The position numbers were made by a program, and so were the translations under genes. From positions 29,291,129 through 29,355,128 of the forward strand of contig NC_054746.1 in NCBI RefSeq assembly GCF_018143015.1: DNA of 64,000 bases, given 5' to 3'. Position 1 is the stretch's first letter. Each line of letters opens with the position of its first letter. This stretch comes from Lytechinus variegatus. Taxonomy: Eukaryota; Echinodermata; Echinoidea; Temnopleuroida; Toxopneustidae. Shown here piece by piece: positions 1-11,800 of the stretch. Below the pieces are notes generated by a model. The model was not told the DNA's origin. It saw only the letters and a list, made by a program, of their open reading frames with translations, and ran no database searches.

Positions 1-19
1 GTTTGTTTATTTTTTAAAG

Positions 20-744
20 GTAACTATTTGGATCCTCTGAAAGCATGCTCACTTTCAGGAGAGAACGGAGTGCCTGTAGGAAAATCAGAATCAGCAACCT
101 TCTCCAAATACAACTCCATCATCAAACAATCAAGACGGAATGCGACAAGGGCTTCCGTGCTCAACGACGTCGAACGGAGTCGATTTGATTCCATCGTCAA
201 GCGAATGGAAAGCGAACACGTCTACCACACGGCCGTGCTTGATCGCCAGAAGAGACAATTCAGAAAATCTCTACAGGTGCTGGAGAAAGACAGGCGAGCT
301 GTGAAGAGGTATTTCGATAAGGGCGGGAAATGGGTGGCGACGCCACTTAAGCTAGTCGATGGCGTCAACTCGAAGAGGAATAGACTTGAAAGACACGACC
401 TACTGCCGCCAATTGAAGCTGTGGCGGCCGTGCAGGAAGTCGACGCCGAAATACCAGAGCATCAAGGTGATCAACCAACAGTGGACAATGGGGCTACGGA
501 AGTTGTCGAGCCTGCTCCAGAGCAGGATGCGAAGGATGCATCCAGCAATCACGTGTCGCGTGGTCCACAATTCCCAGCCCGTCGTCTGCAAAGCATGCCC
601 GTTGTAGCAACGTCCAGTACAGTACCAAAGCCGCCACAGAGATTCTATACAGGTGATGATATGAACACGATGAGAGATCATATAATGAATCAGGACAAAG
701 ATAATGACAGTATGAAAAAGAATGATGTTTCTACTTCGATATAA
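20..744 (+). CDS. Terminal coding exon of an unrecognised gene
   Basis: An open frame runs from the left edge to a TAA at 742-744. A splice acceptor is visible at 18-19 after a T-rich tract, giving an exon from 20 in frame; a second possible acceptor is at 57-58 (TTTCAG). The frame carries about 240 residues. The first half is basic and looks helical or coiled-coil (segments such as SRFDSIVKRMESEH and DRQKRQFRKSLQVLEKDRR). The second half is Pro/Glu-rich, low in hydrophobics and probably disordered. There is no signal peptide, membrane segment or catalytic motif. Codon use is richer in G+C than the flanks, supporting real coding. The start codon lies upstream, outside the window. I do not recognise the family. 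The gene converges on SELENON. Confidence 0.6.
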
Positions 745-1228
745 GGGTGTTCTTGTCCGGGGTTCTTGTTGCCAGATGGATTAGTAGTGCACTAGTGCTA
801 TTTTATATTGGTCAAAGTGTGTCGCAATCTGCCACTGTATATGCTTTTTCTTGCATAGCCGTGGCACTTGCCGTGCTGCACCGAATCCAGTATTTAGAAT
901 GGGTCCGGGGAATGGGGCTTATATTTATTTTAAACCATTGTTTTTAAAGTATAGATATATTGACGATGGTAGAGACATTTAATGACGAAATATATGACAA
1001 TAGCGGAATAGCCATAATTATTCTGAAAATACAAACTCATTAACTTGGATGGATGATAAATAGGCCCCTGTTCAACTTGATTTTTAAAGAACTCGTAAAT
1101 TATTGTATTTCACTTCATGATGATATGAAAGACATATAAATTCTTCAAACGTGGAATCGACTTTGACAAACAAATATGAAATCAGGAAAATACCGAATAA
1201 TTTTACAAAATAAATTGAGAACAAATCT
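745..1228 (+). other. Probable 3' UTR with poly(A) signal
   Basis: AT-rich sequence after the stop codon of the preceding gene. An AATAAA lies at 1209-1214 and is followed by a GT-rich stretch (about 1229-1245), the usual arrangement of an animal cleavage site. The exact cleavage point cannot be read from DNA. Confidence 0.45.
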
Positions 1229-4200
1229 GTGTTTTGTGGTTTTATCTTGCTCTGGGTTTATTAAAAAAGCGCTTGTGTACATTGCAAATGAATTGGTGTA
1301 TATTGTCTGAATGCATAAATACATTATTCCATATCAAGTTGTATGAAATGCACTGTTGATGTGAGCTTAAATCTGTGTGTATTTTTTTAATCAGTAATAT
1401 GAATTAAACTGTCAGCATCGATGAACATAATCACAAATGACACATTACTTCATACAATGAATACGAAAAGGAAAATAATCATGATATTCCCCCATGATAT
1501 ATACGTATATTCCAATGGGATATCATGCTAATTTTATGACGGCTTAAACATGTTTTCAATTATATATTTCTTGCACACCAATATGTATACCATTGTGTTC
1601 AAACACCATTAGTGATAGGCCAGCCCTATCTTAAAAAGGAAAAGGTTTTGAAACACTATATTCATTCCCTAGATTTAGCTCGAGCTGCCATAAGTGAAGT
1701 ATTTTATCATGTTAATTTTTTTTCTGCTATCTCAGGCTTGGGGACATGATTGTATAAAATATATGGAAATTAATTTCAAGTTCATGAACGATGATGCAAG
1801 TTCATGAACAATGATGCAAGTTCAATAGTAATTTATTTGACCTTTATACGACAATAACTTGTTTTATGTATACGATGAAATTCAAATATCAGTGAGTGAT
1901 GACAAGTTCAAGTACTTGAGAATCGCTTTGGAGAAATTTATTGTTTTATTCAAAAGAGCTTAAATTTGGGAAATCCTTGATTATATATCATGAATGGTAT
2001 ACCACAGTTTAATTAATTTGAAGCTGATTGGTAGATGGAAATCATCAGATTGACGCGTAGGGTCTTTATGAACAGCGTTTTTTTATTAATGAAGTGTTAA
2101 ATACATTTTTTATGGCAGTATATAATATATGAAATTACCGAGATAGTGTCTGTCGATATAGATTTTTTTCTTCAAAATTTTATTGCTGATACACAAGTGA
2201 TTGAAATGGGATCTCCAGGATGTCTTTAAAAACACGCAACGCCTTCTGTAACAAAAATATTTGATATAAGATAAGGTAGGGTATATAAGGTAAGATGTGT
2301 GTGTTTCCTCAGACAATAATTTCGTAATTTAATTAAAATTTATGCATAGAGTCAAGCATTTCAGGGAGGGAGGGGGGGGCGAGCAAATTTACCTTTATTA
2401 ACAACCCCAATATTCTGCGACACGACAGTTAGTGTCAGTATGTATTTGCCACAAGGATTTTTTTTCGAATGTCATCATTTCTAATGACATAATCATTGTC
2501 TATATGCCATCATCATTGTCTAATAAAGCCATCTTTTCTGATGCCATCATTAAAGGAAATTTGATACTTCATCAGAAGTCTATTGTCTGTCTCTTATTAT
2601 GGTAATGGTAAGCAATATAATACTTTTGGAGTGACGCGAGTGCGAAGTATATCAATATATATCCTCTTAATGAAGTAGTCACTTTTCGTATTTTAATCGC
2701 AATTTATGTGTTTGTTACGTACAAATGTGTTATAAATTATCAAATGAAAGTTGCGATACTCTGTATCAGAAAAAGACTTGCCGTACGTAATGTGCAAAAC
2801 AAAAATAAACACTCTAAACTGGCGATTGCCATAACCCCAGTTTCTAATAACGGCAGGTCATTATCATTTATATATAGGTGTACGTCTGACCCCTTTTGGA
2901 TCTTACTGTTTCATCTCCGCTCTGTACTTCACATAAGGTGCTCTCAACTTAGCATTTATCTTGGCTAGAATAGTTTATAAAATAGAAGTTCGAAATAATA
3001 CTGCTTTTTATATCTTATTGATAATTTTATTCTGATTGTTATTTTCATTATTTTTATGCTTTGTCTCTCTTTTCGTCAACGGTAATTATGTGATCTGTTT
3101 TGAAGAAGTAAAAAAAAATGTTGGTCAGACGTAGCCTATAAGGTTTCCATCATTTTATGGGATTGCCGATAAGGCAAAAGAAACCAAAACCCTAGATATG
3201 AAGATAGGCTTACACTGACTTATTTTTTCCCCAATACCAATCGGGAGGAGGAAGAGGGTAGGCCTATTATGATGAAGGCCAAAGCATAAACTAGATCAGT
3301 GAATGTCAACCAAAATAATGTATGACTGAGCAATCAATGTCAGTTATATCATGAGAGCCACTATAAAAACAAAAGCATTGATTCATCCATTGCCTAGATA
3401 TTTATTTGGGAATGTGATTTTTTTCTTTGCGTGGTAACCTCCTTCTGTTAGAAAATGCATGCAAATCATTAATGAACTCCACACCCGTCGATGAAATACA
3501 CTGTACAATTGAAATAATGGAAGAGATCAATATGTTTTGTTTGCATAGTTTGATTTAACCACAATTCACCCGGTGGTAAGAGATGAAGAAATGCGGTTCC
3601 ATTGAGATTTATGGATCTATAGATTTATTGATTTCTACAAATTTAGTTGCAAAGGTGCGGTCGAGATTATGAGCTTGATCAAACTTGGAGAAAGAACGAG
3701 TATGGAAGATATGTACTCAAGAAAACAAAACCCAGTGTGTGAGTGGGATGTGTTATGCGCTCGCGAGGGTGTGTGTGTGCGCGCGTGTTAGGAATGGAGA
3801 TTGGGGAGGGAGCAGAGGGAAAATGGGGAGAGAAATTGGAAAAGAAGACAAGCAATTTTTTTCTTATCATGAACAAACAGCACGAAAAAATATGTAATCT
3901 AGTTTTTTAAAATACCTTAACCTTGGTTAAACAAACTCCTCCATCGAGTGTGGAGCAATCTGATACCAATTTACCTCTTGAAGTCGGTTTTTATTCACAT
4001 CAAATAAATTTCTGTGGTCAAAAGAGAATAAACTAGACAAAGGTTCATTTACTTGAAATAGTATCTTGGTCACTCGTTTGTCACTTCCTACTGCAAGGGT
4101 TGAAAATGTGTTGATTCTTCTTGGTATCAGTTTTTAAAATTTAAATTACTGTCGAGAAAATATTGCATTACCACCAGAAAGTCATCTGCCAGTTATGTAC

Positions 4201-6012
4201 GAAGTTCAGTAATTAAATGTATATATACACTCCCAAAATTTGAAAACAGAAATTCAAAGTAAAAAAGAGGTAACAAGCAGTCAATAATTCACTATACAAA
4301 CGTTTTCACTTGTTTCATGATATCAAAAGCCAAGAAAAAAATAATCAGTCATATTTACCTTTTTTCAATGGTTTTATTAACTTTCATTGATCAGTTATTG
4401 GTTAAAATTCATTCATGTCCACAAAGAGTTTACATATAAGTTAAAAAGCATGATTGAAAATCATAACATATATTAGTATTGTTTTCAATGAAATAATTTG
4501 GCTCTACTTATCTAAGGGGTTTACACAGTTGATTGTGTGACCATTTGTGAATATTTTGTTACAAACAAAATAGATGCATTTGGCACACAATCTAAATGAT
4601 GGCAAATAGTTGCACAACGATTCACAAAAGTATCAAATTTACAAATATTGCAGAGGCACAAACTATTACTGGCCCCCTAGTGTCAAAACCTCATACAAGT
4701 GATACATCAATTATTTACATGAATAGATAATTTTTCAACAATGTTTCGTCTGAATTACATCTTAGAAAGAAAAAAAATACTTATTCAATTGAACTATCTG
4801 ATTGGATACATTATCATGTCATTTTACATTTTAACTCTCTTTGGTCCCAATGGTAATTTTGCCATTATATAAACTACCATGGAAACCTTGATTTTGATTG
4901 GCTACTGAACTTTTTTTATCTTTGTAAAGCTCCCATAATAGTGAGTTTTTTATGCAATAAGATCATGAACATAACTTTTTCAGATTATTATTTTGTAGCC
5001 CCAAAAGCAACATAAGATACAAATACACTAACTAAAATGCCTTTCATAAAAGCAAAGGAATGCATCTAACTATATCATTAACAAATTAAAAATCATAAAT
5101 ATATATATATAATGCATTGGTATTATCATTAATTCCTTGTAATACTGATTTCATCTAGCATTATCAAACCATGGAATATTCAGTCATAAAAAACCCAAAT
5201 ATTCAATATGATCACAATTTACGAAATACAAACTATATATTTCAATTTGTGTCAATCTATGTGAAAGTGAATAATGATGTAGGGATGTTTGTATCTATAG
5301 AATTATTTTCCATTACAATAACAATTTTTGATAACAAATTGCAATAATTCTATACTTATATTATTTTGTTTGCATTCACTACAATCATGTAATCTCCAAT
5401 GGATTAAAGAAAGAGATGTCAAGATTATGGTTTTACAGCACCAAAACAAACCATTCTTATATTATAAATAGTTCATATCAATTGCTTAGATACAATGCTT
5501 AAGAAATGTTTCATAACTATTAATAAATAATTATTCAGTCAATTCATAAAACTAAGTCAAGTAGCCAAATGTTGTCGATCTACTGGAATGCTTTATCCAC
5601 AAACATTGTCCCTGCATTGCACACTCTACTATATATCAACTATATTTACCCCTAACCCTCTTTCTCTCTTTCTACCCCTTCCCCCATCCTCAGTCTCACT
5701 TTCTACTCACACCCTCTCTCCTTCCACATCTTTCTTTCTCTCCCTCCCTATCTCTCTTCCTACTCTCTCTTTCTACCTACTTTCACTCTCTCTGTCATGA
5801 TCTCTCTTCAATTATCCCCTCTCTATATAATCAAACAATGATTAAAGAAAGCATTGATATACATTTTGTTAATATACCAAGAAATATGACCCTGATGACA
5901 TTTTTTAAGAGTCCCGATTCACAAATCAAAACCCCTAATGATATATTAATGCCTTTAAAAAAAAAAGTAAACCAGAATTGCTTTACGGTATTTTATATCA
6001 TACTACGTATCA
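1229..6012. other. Intergenic, AT-rich, no gene seen
   Basis: No exon-like open frame or recognisable protein on either strand. It holds a 21-bp tandem duplication near 1777-1820 and short homopolymer runs. The right-hand part, towards 6000, may be the outer 3' flank of the minus-strand SELENON gene. Confidence 0.5.
5640..5830. repeat. Pyrimidine-rich low-complexity tract
   Basis: A CT-rich stretch built of CTCTCT and TTTCT runs. It creates a spurious Ser/Leu/Pro-rich open frame on the plus strand that is not a gene. Confidence 0.8.
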
Positions 6013-6018
6013 TTTATT
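6013..6018 (-). terminator. Candidate SELENON poly(A) signal
   Basis: TTTATT on the plus strand reads AATAAA on the minus strand, about 320 nt beyond the SECIS element in transcript direction. It is one candidate for the SELENON 3' end; other AATAAA-like sites exist further on. Confidence 0.3.
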
Positions 6019-6337
6019 GGACAAAAATGTATAGACTCTTTAACAAACCAATGTATTTGATTTTTCTTTTTCTTTTCTACTTAAGAAATATGTTTAAAAA
6101 ATCAATTAAACTAGTGTGAAAAAAATCCTTTCACTGTAATCAGTCAATAAATGTTAAGAATGTAGACATTTTAAAACAATAAATGCCAATATCAAAATAT
6201 CTACCTATCTCAAGGTGAATCTTGTCATCCCAGTAATACTATGAAAAAATACACTGGGAAAATGTAGGTCACCTATCTTCATTTAGATAATATACATATA
6301 GCTCCTTGGACTATTCCCCTGTACTGATCGGTATATT

Positions 6338-6394
6338 GGCATCAAATCTTACCCAGCATGCTTTGCAGCTTTACGGCAAGATCATCATAGGCCC
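6338..6394 (-). promoter_or_regulatory. SECIS element of SELENON (type II form)
   Basis: Read on the minus strand this 57-nt stretch folds as a canonical eukaryotic SECIS. The 5' core is A plus TGAT at 6388-6384 (an ATGA start) and the 3' core is TGAT at 6344-6341, so both carry the conserved GA. Between them is helix II: GATCTTGCC (6383-6375) pairs with GGTAAGATT (6353-6345), nine pairs with two G-U. Eleven nucleotides after the 5' quartet is the unpaired AA (6372-6371). Above it AGCTGC pairs with GCA-T-GCT through a triloop AAA, the extra mini-helix that defines type II. Below the core GGC pairs with GCC. It sits about 1.3 kb after the SELENON stop, where the SBP2-binding element that directs Sec insertion is expected. 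Confidence 0.82.
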
Positions 6395-7061
6395 TATCAG
6401 AGGGAAGATAGTCCAAGATTCTAAGATGTGCCATATCTCTTCAAAACATCCCCCATCAATAAACTTGTACTAAAATCATGACTAAATATGAAAAGAAGCA
6501 CCTGTTCATGATTTACAATCATCAATAATAAATATTCAAATGAAAAAAACAACCCAAAGTACAGCTAAAAGAGCTAAAGAGTATTTCCATTATCAAGGCA
6601 TGAAAAAGAAATTCCATCAGAGTTAGGGCAAGAATGAGCATGAGATCATTTTGCTACTACACACACATGGACAAGACTCCATAGCAAGTATATAAGATAA
6701 TGTATTGGGCTCTGTAACCTAAAAAAGATTCAATCAATTGTTCTCCATAGTTTTACAATGATGGTCAATGTCATAATTGATTGTATTGTTGTGCTTAATA
6801 CTTTGGCATATTAGAATTTAAAAAAAAATATTCATCTAAATTTTGAACTCTAACTTTCCTTTTGTTTTTCAATCATTATTTTAGGGTTAGAGAATGACTT
6901 CAAGATTAATTTCAGTTTGATGGATTAAGACTACAGAATACTATATGATCTAGCTCGTCAATGACTTGTCTGTGACTGAGTGAGAGGCAGTATGTCGACA
7001 CATCCGTTGTCTTTTGAGGCGAATTGCAAGAATTATTGTAAAGATTACTAGGTCGAAACTT

Positions 7062-7417
7062 TGATAATAATCGGGTTTTATATAGTGCTTAATACATCGG
7101 AACGACATGTCTAAGCACTTTACAGCTATATTATTACCCAAGTCATCAGATTCAATCAGTCATTCCCGCACACAATGTGTACACATCCTCCACTCGCTGG
7201 GGAGTATTCCAGTCAGTCGCCGGTTAGGCGCACACAGTTCTGGACAACATATAATGACTTTCACATCCTACAGGGTACCCATTTAGCACCTGGGTCGAAA
7301 ATGGCAAAGTGTGGATTAACGCCTTGCCAAAGGATGCCAGACCGCAGAGGAATTTCAAACATGCCACCCTCTGTTTACAAGGTGAGAGTCAGAACCACTA
7401 CATCTTGGCTCCTCCAC
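7062..7417 (-). repeat. tRNA-derived SINE in the SELENON 3' UTR
   Basis: On the minus strand it begins with a tRNA-like head (A-box-like GATGTAGTGGTTCTGAC, degenerate B-box-like ATGTTTGAAATTCC), then a body with 'TTTGGCAAGGCGTTAATCCACACTTTG'-type sequence also found in the copy at 41254-41549, and ends in an 'AGCACTATATAA' tail followed by ATTATTAT. It lies between the SELENON stop and SECIS, so it is probably transcribed within the 3' UTR. Confidence 0.75.
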
Positions 7418-7702
7418 CTTTACACCAGCATTGGAGGTCACAGGCTTGATCACAATTCTAGCCAATGAGACAGCAGTATTGATATGATGTCATAACTCTG
7501 CAATTTGGTGATGGCATTGCTAGATCATAAGATGTGCTGTGTTGTGACTGTTCCAAAATTCACCTTCTCTCATTCAATCTATTAAGACATGTTGAATCGT
7601 AAGGTATCGAGCTGACAATCTAGGTCATGTATCTCTATAGTCTCACTTTAACTACGGCAGTTATTACCAAGAGATATTGGAAGTTCTTGATGCTTTGTTT
7701 GA

Positions 7703-8859
7703 TTAGAAACCAACTGCCTCAGCTTTACTGATGCCTTCCTTTAAGAACTTTGCGTAGTTGGTTACCAATGGATCTGTGAATGTACTGTAGGAAAAGAGAA
7801 AGATTTTAATAGAGATTTATGAATTGAACTTTCCGGGAGATATTAATGATAGTAACATTGCACACAGTCTGTACTAAACTGCTAATGAAAAACATTTGTA
7901 CCTCATGGGCAACAATCTCTTTACTAATGATCTCTTGAAAATACAACAGCTACAAAATAAATCATGAATGTTCTTAAAATTTGAAAATGCTTAGAAATAA
8001 TATTTATGACAATGATGCTAAATTAGATCTATTGATATACTAATTTCAGGGCACATGGAACATTATGAGTACTCGTAATGAAGTTGTGGATGAACATGTG
8101 TTCATTTTCAGGTAAATGTAATTATACAAGCTCTGCTTTTCAGTTGGCCCTCCCTCCCTTTCAATTATTTATATTTCGATTTGATAATATTGTCTATTGT
8201 AATTTTATAATGTTATCAATGTTAATATGTCAATTGTATCATAATTGTAAATATGAAATTGAAAGTGGAAAATAAAATAATTGAATTAAAATTGAATTGA
8301 ATGCCTAAGAATGCGAATGCAACAAAACACCATCCATTCATCACTGCTGCTTAGTTGTATGGCAGCACATTATTTTTTATCAATAAATCTCAGATGTAAG
8401 TCTGTATATGGGGTTATAACAATCCAAAATATTAATGAAACTATTTGACTTTTTCATAAATGAGCACATCTACTGGTTTGACAAATTAACTTAATATGAA
8501 AGACAAGAAATCTTACTTACTCAAGTATGCCTGCATTATCATTATTACTGGCATCCAGTAAATCATTGGCATTGATGTGATGAATAACAGTTCCATTTGG
8601 CAATGATACAAGCATTTCTACTGGAAAACTGGATGGAGAAACAGAAGAAATTGAAATCGTTATATATCTATATCTCAGTTTTAACCTATCAAGCTTAAAA
8701 TGTATTAGTATTTTTCAAATGTGATGATGATATAATATCAACAGGGAGTTGTAGAAAAGTTTCTAGAAAGAACCATGTGTAATTAATGCATAGTATAAAG
8801 GGGGCTGGTAGAATCTCTGACGAAATGGGTAACACCATTTTAGTTACATATAACAATCC

Positions 8860-8896
<37 letters not shown>

Positions 8897-11800
8897 AATC
8901 ATCATCGTCATCATCATCATAATCATCATCGTCACCATCATCCACATCCCCCTGGAATGGGATACAAATCTTAATCATTTCCTGTCATGGAAACCATGTT
9001 TTCATCACCTCTCAACACCAAGAGCTTAGCCGTCTCCCCAATACCTCTATAAGTATGATTCTCCCTTTTACAAATTCTTTTATTAATGGCTATTCCCATG
9101 ACCAGAAGTAAAAAAACACATTCTGACAGTTCGTATTTCACTGTCAAAAACGGAATGTTAGGTAGTTCTCCATCAGCCGGAGTTTGTTCAATCTCAAGAA
9201 TCTAGCCCAATCAGTCCTCTTTGGGATTAACAACCTTTAGAGACCAATTGGATGTTTCATGAAAGTTGTCAGCACTGACTAAATTGACAGTGCTGACAAT
9301 TTCAGTGAAATCCTTGGTTTTGATTGGCTTAAAGGCACTGGCCTCTGACTGTTACTACGGTAACTGTCAGAGAAAGACAACTTGTAAGTGCTGACAACAG
9401 TCCCCTGAAGACATCTTTACCTGTCAAATAGCAGCATATTACATACACAAGATATGAAGCTATTTTGCAAATAATCGTAACTTGTCTAGAAATTCCAATC
9501 TCAAAATAAAGAGAAAGATATGTCCCAATAATTGCATCCCTATCACAAATAATATCAAGATCTCATATCAATTACTAAATATATGAATATCATTCTTATA
9601 ATAAACTTACTTATATTTTTCTAATGACATAGAAGCTAATGCTGCATACTGAGGGTCACTTTCATTCTGTTTGATGACCTCCAGGTCAGCTACGAGTGAC
9701 CAGCTGCTGACAAAATGGTTGCCTAGCAACTGAAGAACGGGCGGACTTTCAAGAGACGTCTCTCGTAAAGTCCGCCCCGAACCTGGGGAAATAAGTTAAA
9801 ACACAATAGAACAGTGATTAAAATGAACTATAAATTCTGTGTAATATTTAACACATTTGTAACTGATACTCATAAAATGGATGAATGACATATTTGAAAG
9901 CTGGGTCAAAGAGAAAATGAAATTATCACAACATCAAAGAAAAAAATCAAAAGATAAATCACTGACTTCGAAGACTGTTCACTTGTTTTAGCTTTGAGTG
10001 TTGTAGTTTTAATTACTATTATTTGGATTTCACATACATGTTCTCTAAATTACAATTAATATTATAAACTCAACCATAGAATACATCATCATTTTGAGCA
10101 ATTTTACAATAGTGGGGACGGAAAGCGTGACATCAGACTGAAAATATAAATTCCTTGATAAAATGCTCTTAACACACTGAGTTATTAATAAACATTCATG
10201 AGATATCCATATAACCAGGGGAGACAGTTCAAGAGGTCTCTAATGACATGAACATACTTTGAATTTTTTCTTCAGTATGGGTTGCTATTGGCATTTTCAT
10301 GAATTATTCTTGGTGTCCACCATAACAAATGTTACATGAATTAGAGGATTAGCTTATTTTCTTCATGCAAAAACTCAATATCTCCAAGTGTTTAGTTTGC
10401 ATAAAACATACATTTTGTACTGTATTAAAATCTTAACATAAGGAAAGAACTGATCTGAAAGCATTACCAATTCAATTCAATTAATTTATTTTCTCTTTCA
10501 ATCTTTTTATATTTACAATGATAGTTCAATATATATATTTACAAAATATAAAATTTAAATCATTTTTATAATACATCAATCATGTGATAGACTACTAAAC
10601 GTTATAAAATGAAATAAAATTATATGAGACTGATAAAATTTGTATTATCATTTCTTTTTCTCAAAAGAAAACAATTTTACCTCAGCAAGACTGATCATCT
10701 AATGCACCCCAGAGTAAGATATGATGAACCAATCTCTTCTCTGCCTGGGCCTTTTTAAATGCTGCATTCAATGGCATATATTCTATCTGAAAGTATATAA
10801 TCAAATATCCACCAAAATAAGGTTAAGTAAATAATTTCTGGATTTAATTGCATTTTTTAAGCAATGCAGGGGAGAGAAAGCATATATATACAAATAGCAT
10901 TGCCTGATACCAAAATGTGATCATTTGCTATAAAAAGCCCATCATAGATGATTTGTGGAACAAAACAGGCTTAAATTAATTAGGAAAAAAAGAAAGAAGC
11001 ACCAAGTGAAAAGTTAACGAAAGCTTTAGTTTTAAAACCATTCCAGAAGTGGACTCAACAGTGCTCATGTGGTGTTAATGATGAAATCTACAAAGAAATA
11101 TCACATATAATTGGAGTTTCATAACAATTTATAAAAGTTACAGTTGAATTTCAAAGAGCTTATTATTTTCTATTAGACATATAAGAAAGGCTCAAAGATG
11201 TATTAAAGCAAATTGTAAAATTCTACAAACCTTCTGGTATGTTGAAATATTCAAATTCTAAAAATGTTCATTGTTGTAATTCTTTGTGATATCCTCCCAA
11301 AGCAATGCAGAATATGTATTTTCTGTTTTTCCCCTAAAGACGATTGCAAACTGTCGCTGGGACGCAAACAACATTTAAAATCACAATTATGGGAAATCAT
11401 TTGTTTAAATGACTGAAGAATCTTTAAAATTATGCTCTGTAAAAATGCCAGCTCTATTTAGAAACATGACACCAAAACACCTTATCAAAGGAACGACCAT
11501 CACATTGGACATAGTTTTGTGGTAGCCACATATTTTTACTCTCTCGAACATTCAATCTTTATGTTCTGTCACTTAATAGCAGCTAAATACTGCCTGCAGC
11601 AAAACTTCCTTTTCTCCTGACCCCACACTGAAGAGATCTCACCTTTTTAAATGGATACATCTCCTTCTCTAACATCCTGAGGGCCTCTTCCATATCAATC
11701 TCTTCATCCCAGTGGATCGGCCCACCTGAAGTCTCTTGCTGATTGGACGGTTCATAGATGACATCACCCGACTCTGAGTATATAGTCACCTGAGAGGATG

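Noticed and set aside
6721-6800. Alternative SECIS-like hairpin (ATGACATTG ... CAATTGAT)
   Set aside because: Helix is short and interrupted, AA is too far from the quartet, and the lower stem pairs through the core; the element at 6338-6394 fits far better.
7501-7545. Second SECIS-like stretch (ATGATCTAGCAAT ... ATTGCAGAG)
   Set aside because: Only five consecutive pairs in helix II and no proper 3' GA quartet.
8786-8974. Plus-strand open frame with a long His run
   Set aside because: It is translation of a CAT microsatellite inside a SELENON intron, on the opposite strand.
10682-10684. Premature stop making SELENON a pseudogene
   Set aside because: The TGA is the conserved Sec codon; context on both sides, recoding stem and SECIS are intact.
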